Source: DATKZM01 sp035527975
Lineage (GTDB): Bacteria > Pseudomonadota > Alphaproteobacteria > JAPULJ01
DNA length: 64,000 nucleotides
Direction: 5' to 3'
Assembly (NCBI GenBank): GCA_035527975.1
Contig: DATKZM010000043.1
Coordinates: 1 to 64,000, forward strand
In this document: positions 17,215-25,161 of the stretch, one piece after another
How positions within the stretch are numbered: the first letter of the stretch is position 1
Layout of the letters: each line of letters opens with the position of its first letter
The notes under the pieces: model-generated
The model's database searches: none
Seen by the model: the letters and a program-made list of their open reading frames with translations, nothing else
What the model was told of the DNA's origin: nothing
Program-made: the position numbers and the translations under genes

Positions 17215-19697
17215 TGGCAGACAAGGCCGGACGTTCACGTTCCGCCGAATCCCGCACACCGAAATTGCGCGGGCGTCTCGCCAGCGCCTGGGCCGCGCTG
17301 GGCTGGGAGCAAATATGGCGATCGGCCTGGCCCGGCGTTCTGGTCGCAGGTTTGTTCATTGCCGTGGCCTTGTCCGATGTATTGCCCGCCCTGCCCGGCT
17401 GGCTGCACATAATCGCGCTAATGGGGTTTGTATTCGGCTTTGCCTATGCCGCATGGCGCGGCTTCCGCGAGTTCCGCCTGCCTTCCAAAGACGAGGCGCG
17501 CCGCCGCATCGAGCTCGCGTCCGAGTTGCGGCATCGCCCGCTGGAGCAGCTTCAGGACAGCCAGGCGACGGGGGCCGACGATCCAGGCGCGCGCGCCTTG
17601 TGGGAAGCGCACCGCCAGCGATTGCTGGAAAAGCTCGGCAGCCTGCGCGCGGGCTTTCCCTCGCCGGGCCTCGCCCGGCGCGACCCGTTGGCCTTGCGCG
17701 GCGCGCTCGCGGTGTTGCTGGTCGCAGCGGTCGTGTCCTCCTGGGGCGATGGCTGGAACCGATTGCTGCGCGCCGGCACACCCGATCTGACGGCGGCCGC
17801 CGCCGCGGGGCCATCGACGCTCGAGGTCTGGCTCACCCCGCCGCGCTACACCCGCCAGGCGCCGCGCTTCCTGACGGTCAAGAGAACCCTCGTCGAGCCG
17901 ATCACCGTACCCTCCGGTACCAAGCTGCTGGTGCGGGTCCAGGGCGGGCGCGGCGAGCCGAGCCTGCGGCTGGGACGCGGCAAGCTGGCCTTCAAATCGA
18001 TGGCGGGCACGAGCTATCAGGCCGAAGGAAAGCTTGAGGCGACGACCCGCCTGATCGTCAGCCAGCGCGGCCGCGAACTCGGCCGCTGGGCTATCAACGT
18101 TGTGCGCGACACGCCGCCCCGCATCGATTTTGGCAAGCGGCCCGGGCCGACGCCGCGCGGCGCCTTGCGTATCGACTACGATGCCCGCGACGACCATGGC
18201 ATTCAGACCCTACGCGCCACCATAAAGCGTGCCGACAAGGACGCGCCCAAGGACGCCAAGCCGATGGTCCTGAAGCTTCCCGCCGGCGGCGTGCGCAAGG
18301 CGATCAAGGGAACAAGCTTCCACGACCTGACCGCCCATCAGTGGTCGGGATTGAAAGTCACCATTGAGCTGGAGGCCGTCGATGCGATCGGCCAAAAGGG
18401 CAAAAGCGCGCTGATCACCATGATCTTGCCGGAACGCACGTTCAAGCATCCCGTGGCCCGCGCCCTTGCTGAAGCCCGTAAAGACCTGCTGCGCGATCCG
18501 TCGAGCCGGCAGGCCGTCGCGGAAATCGTCGGCGATCTTTCGGCCCGGCCCGGTCGCTACAACAACGATATCGCGGCCTTCATGGCGATGCGCATGGCCC
18601 GCGGGCGCCTTTTCCTCGACAAATCGAAGAAGGCGATCGACGAGGTCGCGCGCCTGCTCTGGGACACGGCGCTGCGCATCGAGGACGGGCGGATGTCGCT
18701 CGCCGAGCGCGACCTGCGAGCCGCCGAGCGGGCGCTCCAGGAGACGCTGAACAAGGATCGCCTAGGAGACAAGGAGCTGCAGAAGCGGATCGACGAGCTG
18801 CAAAAAGCCATCGACAAGATGTTGCGCCAGCTCGCCGAGGACATGCGCAAGAATCCAGAAAAGTACCGTAACAATGAGATGCCGCTCGACCGCAATGCCA
18901 TGCTCCTCGAGCGCCGCGACCTGCAGCAGATGCTGAAGCGGCTGCGCGACCTGGCGCGGTCCGGCAACAAACAGGCCGCGCAGCAGATGCTCCAGGCGCT
19001 GCAGCGCATGTTGCAGAACCTGCGCAACATGGCCCGCAATCCGCAAAGCCGCCAAGGCCAGCATCCCGCGGCGAAGATCATGCGTGACCTGCAAGGGTTG
19101 ATCCAGCGCCAGCAGGGGCTGATGGACCAAACCTTCCGACAAGGCCAGCGGCGCGGACAGCAAGGCCGGCAGGGGCAACAGGGTCAGCAGGGAAAACAAG
19201 GCCAGCGCGGACAGGGCCAGCAATTCGCCCGCGAGCAGGAGGCGTTGCGCCGGGGTCTGGGCTCGATCATGCGCCGGCTCGACGAAATGCTGGGACGCAT
19301 TCCCGGCCAGTTCGGCCGCGCCGAACGGGAGATGCGGGGCGCCGGCAATGCCTTGCGTCAGGGCGATCCGCGCGGTGCGGTGCCACGCCAAGGCCGCGCG
19401 CTGGATCATCTCCGCCAGGGCGGCCGTCAGGCGATGCAGCGTCTCATGCGGCGCTTTGGCAACCGGATGGGCATCATGCGCAGCCGGCCGGCCTGGCGAC
19501 GCGGCGACCGGCGTGATCCCTTCGGCCGGCCGCGCGACGGCTCGGGCGGAGCTGACACCAGCACGGTCAAGATCCCCAAGGAGACGGAAGTTCAGCGCGC
19601 CCGCGAAATCATCGAGGAACTGCGCCGGCGTGCCGGCGAACGCGAGCGCCCGAAGATCGAGCGCGAGTACATCGACCGCCTGCTGCGGCAGTTTTAG
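17214..19697 (+). CDS. TIGR02302/DUF4175 family membrane protein with low-complexity region
   Basis: The 827-aa protein starts at ATG 17214 (GAGGAACTGG ribosome binding site; TGATG overlap with lysA). Two or three N-terminal transmembrane helices (residues about 22-80 and about 165-185) are followed by a beta-rich domain (LEVWLTPPRYTRQAPRFLTV). A long helical region is extremely rich in Gln, Arg, Met and Gly, including a QGQQGKQGQRGQGQQ-type stretch near residues 640-665. This matches the alphaproteobacterial TIGR02302 family found beside lysA. The function is unknown; an envelope-associated role is inferred from topology and location. Confidence 0.88.
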   Translation: MADKAGRSRSAESRTPKLRGRLASAWAALGWEQIWRSAWPGVLVAGLFIAVALSDVLPALPGWLHIIALMGFVFGFAYAAWRGFREFRLPSKDEARRRIELASELRHRPLEQLQDSQATGADDPGARALWEAHRQRLLEKLGSLRAGFPSPGLARRDPLALRGALAVLLVAAVVSSWGDGWNRLLRAGTPDLTAAAAAGPSTLEVWLTPPRYTRQAPRFLTVKRTLVEPITVPSGTKLLVRVQGGRGEPSLRLGRGKLAFKSMAGTSYQAEGKLEATTRLIVSQRGRELGRWAINVVRDTPPRIDFGKRPGPTPRGALRIDYDARDDHGIQTLRATIKRADKDAPKDAKPMVLKLPAGGVRKAIKGTSFHDLTAHQWSGLKVTIELEAVDAIGQKGKSALITMILPERTFKHPVARALAEARKDLLRDPSSRQAVAEIVGDLSARPGRYNNDIAAFMAMRMARGRLFLDKSKKAIDEVARLLWDTALRIEDGRMSLAERDLRAAERALQETLNKDRLGDKELQKRIDELQKAIDKMLRQLAEDMRKNPEKYRNNEMPLDRNAMLLERRDLQQMLKRLRDLARSGNKQAAQQMLQALQRMLQNLRNMARNPQSRQGQHPAAKIMRDLQGLIQRQQGLMDQTFRQGQRRGQQGRQGQQGQQGKQGQRGQGQQFAREQEALRRGLGSIMRRLDEMLGRIPGQFGRAEREMRGAGNALRQGDPRGAVPRQGRALDHLRQGGRQAMQRLMRRFGNRMGIMRSRPAWRRGDRRDPFGRPRDGSGGADTSTVKIPKETEVQRAREIIEELRRRAGERERPKIEREYIDRLLRQF

Positions 19698-19722
19698 GGA
19701 CGCGCGCCGTTCCGTTGCGCTT

Positions 19723-19828
19723 GTCATTTCGAGCGCGTTTCAGCGAGGGGAAATCAGGCCGCTATGTGGGTACAGCCCCAGGCCGGATTTCTCCGCTTAG
19801 TCGCCTACGCTCCCGCGGTCGAAATGAC
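19723..19828. repeat. palindromic intergenic repeat (REP-like hairpin)
   Basis: Outer arms gtcatttcga (19723-19732) and tcgaaatgac (19819-19828) are exact inverted copies, and inner segments agggg-aaatcaggcc and ggccggatttct also pair, so the whole 106 bp can fold into a long imperfect hairpin. It lies between the convergent DUF4175 and cpdR genes. The TCATTTCGA...GAAATC pattern is a familiar bacterial intergenic repeat style. It may also act as a bidirectional transcription barrier. Only one full copy is seen in this window. Confidence 0.75.
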
Positions 19829-19888
19829 GCATCGAGTTGATCGGAGACTTTGTTCGAACGCAATCGGGCTTGGCCACACAGAGCCAAT

Positions 19889-20248
19889 CTAGGCCGCGAG
19901 CACCTCGTCGACCGCGGTGCAGATCTGCGCCAGCGTGAAGGGCTTGGCGACGATCTTGTGTATCAAGGCCTCCAGATTGTGCGCGCGCTGGCGTTCGGCG
20001 GCATAGCCCGACATCATCAGGATTGAGAGCTCCGGGCGGTCCTTAGCCAGCTTGAGCGCAAGCGCGATCCCGTCGAGCCCCGGCATCACGATATCCGTGA
20101 CCAGGAGATCGAACGCGTCGGCGCTGATGGCCTCCAAGGCCTTTAGTCCATCATCGACCGCCGTCACCTCGTGGCCATGATGCACGAGTGCGCGGGTCAC
20201 GAACTCGCGGACCGCCAGTTCGTCCTCTGCAATTAGAATTCTTGCCAT
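19889..20248 (-). CDS. cpdR: single-domain response regulator CpdR
   Basis: A 119-aa receiver domain without an output domain. The start MARILIAEDE (ATG 20246-20248) matches CpdR; a longer upstream frame is not family-like. Visible features are the acidic pair IAEDE, the phosphoacceptor Asp52 in LLVTDIVMPGLDG, the MMSGYA switch threonine/serine region, and KPFTL. In Caulobacter CpdR (118 aa), phosphorylated through CckA-ChpT, controls ClpXP localisation and CtrA proteolysis. An 11-bp direct repeat (tgcccagtccc) lies just upstream of the start. Confidence 0.9.
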   Translation of the reverse strand: MARILIAEDELAVREFVTRALVHHGHEVTAVDDGLKALEAISADAFDLLVTDIVMPGLDGIALALKLAKDRPELSILMMSGYAAERQRAHNLEALIHKIVAKPFTLAQICTAVDEVLAA

Positions 20249-20440
20249 TGCCCAGTCCCGACGCCTGCACCGCTGCCCAGTCCCATAATCTGGCCCGAAG
20301 GCCCAATCCAGGCAGCAAGTCCCAATACAATCATGGACAGGGTCGATCATGGCGATCAGCACCGTCCATCGGAGCGCCCGCATCGCGCTCCGCTGCGGTC
20401 AGGCACTCGCAGACCCTATGGCGGGCCCACTAAACAAATC

Positions 20441-20456
20441 GTTAATGTCCGTTAAC
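20441..20456. promoter_or_regulatory. TTAA-N6-TTAAC motif upstream of cpdR
   Basis: The sequence gttaatgtccgttaac reads TTAA, six bases, TTAAC. It resembles a CtrA site (TTAA-N7-TTAAC) but with a spacer one base shorter. It lies about 195 bp upstream of cpdR, a gene linked to the CtrA pathway. Similar N6 motifs occur at 46169 and 47952. Binding is not demonstrated. Confidence 0.3.
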
Positions 20457-20457
20457 G

Positions 20458-21213
20458 CTACTTCTTGACCTTGAAAGGCCGGGCCCGCCGGTCGGCGCCA
20501 GATCCGCGCGCCACCGGATATCGCATGCTGAGGCGGATCTTGGTGGCAGCGACGGGCGGATTGTCGATGCGCGTCGTGAACTTGGCGCTCTCGCCAGGTG
20601 CAACGGTATCCTGGCCGACAGGGAAATCGTGCCGCTTCAGTTCCTTGTTGGCGTCGTTCTGCAGAAACACCATGATCCGAGGTGTCGGGCGTGGCCGGCT
20701 GGAAATATTTCTGATCTCGCCCCGCACCACCAGCCGGCGGCCGACGCCATCGCCCTGGAACTCAAGCTGAAGTTTTTCACGCGCAATATTGAAACTGTAA
20801 CCTGGCGGTGGGACAACCGGTATGCCGACCGCTTCGTAGACGCCGGTCGCCGCAGGCCATTCATCGACGACAACCTGGCGGAACTGGTAGGCGCCGCCAA
20901 GGATTGCCCCCACCAGGAATACAAAAGCGAACCAAACCGCGGCACGCGACAACCGGCTCGCCGCGCGACGCGGCTTTTTTTCGCGTTCCATCTTCGGCTC
21001 GGGCGCCGCGGCAAGCTCAGGTGTCTCGGCCCTGTCCGGCTCCGGTGCGGCGTCCTCGAAAGCAACCTCATCGGGCGCAGGCGGCGCTTCGTCCATCGGT
21101 ATCTGGTGCCAGGCGTTCTGGCAACTGCTGCAGCGGACCTGCCGCCCTTCCGTGCCCAACGCAGCGGTCGGCACCTCGAAACGGCTGTCACAGCTCGGGC
21201 AAGTAATAATCAT
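20458..21213 (-). CDS. MJ0042-type zinc-ribbon / DUF3426 membrane protein
   Basis: The 251-aa protein opens with a zinc ribbon, MIITCPSCDSRFEVP then VRCSSCQNAW (CxxC...CxxC), typical of the MJ0042 finger. An acidic Ala/Pro-rich linker follows, then one transmembrane helix (AAVWFAFVFLVGAILGGAY, about residues 90-112) and a C-terminal DUF3426-like beta domain (EFQGDGVGRRLVVRGEIRNI, PGESAKFTTRIDNPP). The zinc ribbon should be cytoplasmic and the C-terminal domain periplasmic. The family is common in alphaproteobacteria next to ftsE, as here; the function is unknown. It is divergent from ftsE across 74 AT-rich bases. Confidence 0.88.
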   Translation of the reverse strand: MIITCPSCDSRFEVPTAALGTEGRQVRCSSCQNAWHQIPMDEAPPAPDEVAFEDAAPEPDRAETPELAAAPEPKMEREKKPRRAASRLSRAAVWFAFVFLVGAILGGAYQFRQVVVDEWPAATGVYEAVGIPVVPPPGYSFNIAREKLQLEFQGDGVGRRLVVRGEIRNISSRPRPTPRIMVFLQNDANKELKRHDFPVGQDTVAPGESAKFTTRIDNPPVAATKIRLSMRYPVARGSGADRRARPFKVKK

Positions 21214-21287
21214 AAAAATACTTATAAGCTTGCGGGGGTGTCACCTTATAAAGTCTTGAGACTCACAGTACAAGCTTAGACGAACAC

Positions 21288-22067
21288 ATGAGCGCGGTCG
21301 CTGCGCCCGAATGCAAATCCCAAGTGGTAACTGTTATGGAGAGCCCAGCAACGACCGAGCCGCCCGGACCGGCCGCGCCGGCAGACCAGGCGGGAGCTGC
21401 CATCGTCCGGTTCGAGCATGTCGGCATGCGTTACGGAGCCGGGCCAGAGATCCTTCGCGACGTGTCGTTCGCGCTGCCGCCGCGCTCGTTTCATTTCCTG
21501 ACCGGGCCGAGCGGCGCCGGGAAATCCTCGCTTTTGAAGTTGCTCTATCTCGACCACCTGCCCTCGCATGGGCGGATCGAGATCTTCGGCCGCGACATCG
21601 CGTCGACGCCGCGCGGCGAATTGCCGGCGATCCGGCGACGCATCGGCGTGGTGTTTCAGGACTTCCGACTGATAGACCATCTAAGTGCGCTGGAAAACGT
21701 CGCCCTTGCGCTGATCGTGGCGGGTGCGCGGTTAGAGCAGGTGCGCGAGCACGTCGCGGAGATGCTGCGTTGGGTCGGTCTCGGCGAGCAGATCCACGCC
21801 AAGCCGGCGACGCTGTCCGGCGGCGAGCAGCAACGCGTGGCCATCGCGCGCGCGGTGATCGGCAAGCCGAATTTGCTGCTGGCCGATGAGCCGACCGGCA
21901 GCGTCGACGACGCGGTGGCAATGCGAATCTTGTATTTGTTCGAGGAGTTGAACAAGATGGGAACCACCGTACTCGTCGCCACGCACAACGATAAGCTTGT
22001 GTCCAGCTTCGCCCATCCGCGGCTCGATCTGCAGGCTGGCGAGACGTCCCTGTTGCCGCCCGCCTAA
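21288..22067 (+). CDS. ftsE: cell-division ABC transporter ATPase FtsE
   Basis: A 259-aa ABC ATPase. The Walker A motif is GPSGAGKSSLLKLL, the Q-loop VVFQDFRLIDHLS (the family-typical FQDFRL), the signature LSGGEQQRVAIARA, Walker B NLLLADEPTGSVD, and the H-loop VLVATHND. FtsEX regulates septal peptidoglycan hydrolysis rather than importing a substrate. The N-terminus carries about 35 extra Ala/Pro-rich residues; ATG 21336 is an alternative start. It is followed 12 bp later by ftsX. Confidence 0.96.
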   Translation: MSAVAAPECKSQVVTVMESPATTEPPGPAAPADQAGAAIVRFEHVGMRYGAGPEILRDVSFALPPRSFHFLTGPSGAGKSSLLKLLYLDHLPSHGRIEIFGRDIASTPRGELPAIRRRIGVVFQDFRLIDHLSALENVALALIVAGARLEQVREHVAEMLRWVGLGEQIHAKPATLSGGEQQRVAIARAVIGKPNLLLADEPTGSVDDAVAMRILYLFEELNKMGTTVLVATHNDKLVSSFAHPRLDLQAGETSLLPPA

Positions 22068-22079
22068 GGGTTCCGAGCG

Positions 22080-22964
22080 ATGGCGAAGGAGACTGCCGAT
22101 CTACCGCTCCGGCACGACGCCGCAAGCCGCTTCGTGCCGTACGTGATCGCGGTGATGGTATATATGGCCGCGCTGGCGCTGGCGGGCGCGATGCTGGTCG
22201 CAAGCGCGGTCGGCGGCTGGACCGAAGGGCTGCGCGGCACGATGACTGTCCACATCATGCCCAATCCGGCCGGAGCCGCCGCGACCGCGAAGGATCTGGA
22301 GAAAGCGCTCACGCTGCTCCGCGCCGACCCGCACATTGCCGCCGCCCGCGCGCTTGACGAGACGGCATCGCGCGCCCTGTTGAAACCCTGGCTCGGCGCG
22401 GGCGCGGCGGCAGCAGAAATTCCAGTGCCGCGGCTGATAGATGTGAGCCTGCGGCGCGGCGCCAAACTCGATCCGAATGCGCTCGCGGCGCGCCTGCGCA
22501 AGGCCGTTCCGGGCGCCGAGCTCGACGATCATCGCCGCTGGCTCAGCCGACTGCTCGGGCTGGCCGGATCGCTGGAGACGGTGGCTCTCCTTGTGCTGAT
22601 GCTGGCGGCCGCCGCGGCCGCCCTCGCCGTCGTCTTCGCCGCCCGCGCCGGCCTTGCCGTCCACAAACGCGCGATCGAGATCCTGCACCTCATTGGCGCC
22701 CGCGACACCTATATCGCCGTGCAATTCCAACGCCGCGCCTTCATGCAGGCGCTGATGGGCGGCGTTGTCGGGCTGGGGGCGGCGATCGCCAGTCTGCTGG
22801 CGATGGGCAAGCTGTTCGGCGGGGTCGAGCTGTTTGGGCTGAACCAGGTCCGTTTTGGCCCATTGCATTGGACGGCGCTGGCGGCATTGGCGCCCGGCGC
22901 CGCGCTCATCGCCATGGCGGCCGCGCGGTTCACCGTGCTCCGTTCGCTGGCACGAAGGCTCTGA
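22080..22964 (+). CDS. ftsX: cell-division protein FtsX
   Basis: A 294-aa membrane partner of FtsE. The predicted topology has a first transmembrane helix (FVPYVIAVMVYMAALALAGA), a periplasmic domain of about 120 residues (TVHIMPNPAGAAATAKD to LDDHRRW), then three helices, with the coupling segment KRAIEILHLIGARDTYIA characteristic of FtsX/MacB permeases. It lies 12 bp downstream of ftsE and 5 bp upstream of a HAD phosphatase gene, so all are probably one transcript. Confidence 0.95.
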   Translation: MAKETADLPLRHDAASRFVPYVIAVMVYMAALALAGAMLVASAVGGWTEGLRGTMTVHIMPNPAGAAATAKDLEKALTLLRADPHIAAARALDETASRALLKPWLGAGAAAAEIPVPRLIDVSLRRGAKLDPNALAARLRKAVPGAELDDHRRWLSRLLGLAGSLETVALLVLMLAAAAAALAVVFAARAGLAVHKRAIEILHLIGARDTYIAVQFQRRAFMQALMGGVVGLGAAIASLLAMGKLFGGVELFGLNQVRFGPLHWTALAALAPGAALIAMAAARFTVLRSLARRL

Positions 22965-22969
22965 CGGCC

Positions 22970-23530
22970 ATGGCATTGGTTTTGATCGACAGGGACGGCG
23001 TGTTGAACGAGGACCGCCCGGACGCCGTCAAAACCCCTGACGAGCTGAGGATGATCCCGCGTGCCGCGGAAGCGGTTGCGCGTCTGAACGCCGCCCGCAT
23101 CCATGTGGCGCTGACGACAAACCAGTCGGTCGTCGGCCGCGGTATCATCGAGCAGGCGATGCTGGAACACATTCATGCCAAGCTCCACGGCGAGCTCGCA
23201 CGCGCCGGCGCGCGGCTCGATGCGGTCTTCGTTGCGCCCGATGCACCAACCGGAGCAAGCGACCGGCGCAAGCCCGGCCCCGGCATGCTGCGCGAGGCAC
23301 TGAGCCGGTTCGGCGCCGCTCCGTGCGACACGCCGATGATCGGCGACGGGATGTCCGATCTCAAAGCCGCCGCGGCGGCAGGGTGCCCGCGCGTGCTGGT
23401 TCGCACTGGAAAAGGCGCGGCGACGCAGGCCGTGGGTCTGTCTGCCGAGCTGCTGCCGGTGGCCGTCTACGAGGATTTGTGGGCAGCGGTCGATGCGCTC
23501 TTGTCGGCGCGAGCCGGGATCGGGGTATGA
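22970..23530 (+). CDS. HAD-IIIA phosphatase, GmhB-like but lacking the zinc-loop cysteines
   Basis: A 186-aa HAD protein resembling D-glycero-D-manno-heptose 1,7-bisphosphate 7-phosphatase. Nucleophile motif I is LIDRDGVLNEDRP, motif II LTTNQSVVGRGII, and motif III/IV RRKPGPGMLREAL plus MIGDGMSDLKAAAAAG. In typical GmhB a zinc loop with several cysteines precedes the RKPxPGM segment; here that region reads VAPDAPTGASDRRKPGPGML with no cysteine. True heptose-bisphosphate activity is therefore uncertain. The gene sits between ftsX and a ydcF-like gene, with ATGA overlap to the latter. Confidence 0.8.
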   Translation: MALVLIDRDGVLNEDRPDAVKTPDELRMIPRAAEAVARLNAARIHVALTTNQSVVGRGIIEQAMLEHIHAKLHGELARAGARLDAVFVAPDAPTGASDRRKPGPGMLREALSRFGAAPCDTPMIGDGMSDLKAAAAAGCPRVLVRTGKGAATQAVGLSAELLPVAVYEDLWAAVDALLSARAGIGV

Positions 23531-24129
23531 GGCGGATCGGGCGGATCGTCGGGGCGTTGCTGCTGACCGTATTTCTGGTCGGCTGCGTCTGGCTGGGCGG
23601 CCTTGTCTGGTTCGCCGTCACGATGGCAGACACACCTACATCCGATCGGCGCCCGACCCAGGTGATCGTGGTGCTGACCGGCGGCGAGGACCGGCTGGCC
23701 GAGGGCGTGCGTCTGCTGTCGAACGGCTATGCCAAATGGCTGTTCGTCTCAGGCGTCAATCCCGGCGTGCGCAAGAAGGAATTGATGCGGGTCGCCGGCG
23801 TGGAGGATGCGCGGATCGCACGCTTCGTGGTGCTCGGCAAGCGCGCCGCCGATACCCGCGGCAACGCCACCGAGAGCGCCGCCTGGATGCGGGCGCGCAA
23901 ATTTCGCTCGCTGCGTCTGGTGACCGCCAACTATCACATGCGGCGCAGCCTGGTGGAATTCCGCCGCGCGCTGCCCGCCGTGACGATCATCGCGAACCCG
24001 GTCTTTCCGCGACCGGTCAATCCCGGCCGCTGGTGGCACAGCCGCCGCGCGATCACGGTCGTGATTGGCGAGTACAACAAATACCTCGTCGCGCTCACCG
24101 GCACAGGCGCGAGCGCGGGCTCGCGCTGA
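23527..24129 (+). CDS. YdcF/ElyC-like DUF218 membrane protein
   Basis: A 200-aa protein with an N-terminal transmembrane helix (IVGALLLTVFLVGCVWLGGL) and a DUF218 domain: VIVVLTGGEDRLAEGVRLL, LFVSGVN, the GNATESAAW motif (usual xxNTxxE core) and VTANYHMRRSLVEF. DUF218 proteins such as ElyC affect undecaprenyl-lipid-linked envelope synthesis. Location between division genes and plsC matches the conserved alphaproteobacterial order ftsE-ftsX-ydcF-plsC. The start overlaps the preceding stop (ATGA). Confidence 0.88.
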   Translation: MRRIGRIVGALLLTVFLVGCVWLGGLVWFAVTMADTPTSDRRPTQVIVVLTGGEDRLAEGVRLLSNGYAKWLFVSGVNPGVRKKELMRVAGVEDARIARFVVLGKRAADTRGNATESAAWMRARKFRSLRLVTANYHMRRSLVEFRRALPAVTIIANPVFPRPVNPGRWWHSRRAITVVIGEYNKYLVALTGTGASAGSR

Positions 24130-24150
24130 GCTGAAAGCGCCCACACGCCA

Positions 24151-24888
24151 ATGCTGTTCCTGCGTTCGCTCGCCTTCAATGTCGCCTTCATCGCCTGGAC
24201 CGCGATCGTTACGATCGGCTGCCTGCCGGCGTTGCTGCTGCCGCGCGGGGCGACCTTCGCTGTCAGCCGGTTCTGGGCACGTGGTGTGCTCGGGCTTTTG
24301 GCCGTGCTGGTCGGATTGCGCCACGAGGTGCGCGGCGCGGATCGGCTGCCCAACGGCCCGGTCATCTATGCGGTCAAACACCAATCGGCGTGGGAGACGA
24401 TTGCCTTTGCGCTGCTGATCCCCCGCTTCGCCGGAGTTTTCAAGCGCGAGCTGCTGCGCATTCCGATCTATGGCTGGTACCTGTGGCGGGCCGCGATGAT
24501 CCCGATCGATCGCGGTGCCGGCGCCGGTGCGCTGCGCAAGATGCTGCGCAAGGCACGGGCGACCGCCGCGGAAGGCCGGTCGATCGTGGTGATGCCCGAG
24601 GGTACCCGCGTCGCACCGGGCGGGCGCCGGTACTATCACTCGGGGATCGCCGCCCTCTATCTCGATCTTGGCCTTCCGGTCGTGCCGGTTGCGCTCAATT
24701 CGGGGTATTTCTGGGGCCGACGCGCCTTCATCAAGCAGCCCGGCACGATCGTCTTCGCGCTGCTAGAGCCGATCGCCCCGGGGCTCGACCGCAAGGAATT
24801 CATGGTCTTGCTCAAACAGCGGATCGAGGATGCCGCCGAGGCGCTGGCGCAGGAGGCGCGGGCGCAGCTCGGCAAAAGCGGCCCATAA
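24151..24888 (+). CDS. plsC: 1-acyl-sn-glycerol-3-phosphate acyltransferase
   Basis: A 245-aa membrane acyltransferase making phosphatidic acid from lysophosphatidate. The N-terminal hydrophobic region (LRSLAFNVAFIAWTAIVTIG) is followed by the catalytic motif as KHQSAWET (HX4D replaced by HX4E, a form I associate with alphaproteobacterial homologues), the substrate motif VVMPEGTRVAPG, and PVVPVALNSGYFWG. It is the last gene of the ftsE-ftsX-HAD-ydcF-plsC run. Downstream is a 273-bp regulatory gap before nrdJ. Confidence 0.92.
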   Translation: MLFLRSLAFNVAFIAWTAIVTIGCLPALLLPRGATFAVSRFWARGVLGLLAVLVGLRHEVRGADRLPNGPVIYAVKHQSAWETIAFALLIPRFAGVFKRELLRIPIYGWYLWRAAMIPIDRGAGAGALRKMLRKARATAAEGRSIVVMPEGTRVAPGGRRYYHSGIAALYLDLGLPVVPVALNSGYFWGRRAFIKQPGTIVFALLEPIAPGLDRKEFMVLLKQRIEDAAEALAQEARAQLGKSGP

Positions 24889-25028
24889 ACTGCATGTGCG
24901 CAAAGTTGTGGATAGTGTACGCGCGCTCATGTGAATGGCGGGCACAAGGAGACTTCGGCAATGAGGGCAAGGACTTGGAGGCCGTTTCACTGTGCCCCAC
25001 CCTGTGGGAAACAAACTGAGAACTTTCC

Positions 25029-25062
25029 TTGACCGGGGCTAGATTACAAGCTATATTTAGTA
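25029..25062 (+). promoter_or_regulatory. sigma-70-type promoter overlapping a probable NrdR box, upstream of nrdJ
   Basis: A TTGACC -35 element (25029-25034) and TATATT -10 element (25052-25057) are separated by 17 bp. The -10 lies inside aagctatatttagta (25048-25062), which matches the NrdR box pattern (ACACWATATATWGTGT-like) at most core positions. NrdR represses ribonucleotide reductase genes when dATP is high, so repression by occlusion of the -10 is a natural reading. A DnaA-box-like tgtggatag lies further upstream at 24907-24915. A short open frame of 26 codons (25073-25153) lies between promoter and nrdJ. Confidence 0.6.
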
Positions 25063-25161
25063 GGGATTTTCCATGTACATCATGGGCTTAAGAAGAATTC
25101 CCCAACGCAGACTAAAAATCCTCCAGGTGCGACGGGCCGCACCCATCGACTGAGGCCGCCG

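Noticed and set aside
20247..20284. 11-bp direct repeat tgcccagtccc before cpdR
   Set aside because: Only two copies, low complexity, one overlapping the ribosome binding region; no basis to call it an operator.
21214..21287. Divergent AT-rich gap before ftsE as a palindromic operator
   Set aside because: The two TTATAA motifs are short -10-like sequences rather than a clear dyad; it is simply a divergent promoter region.
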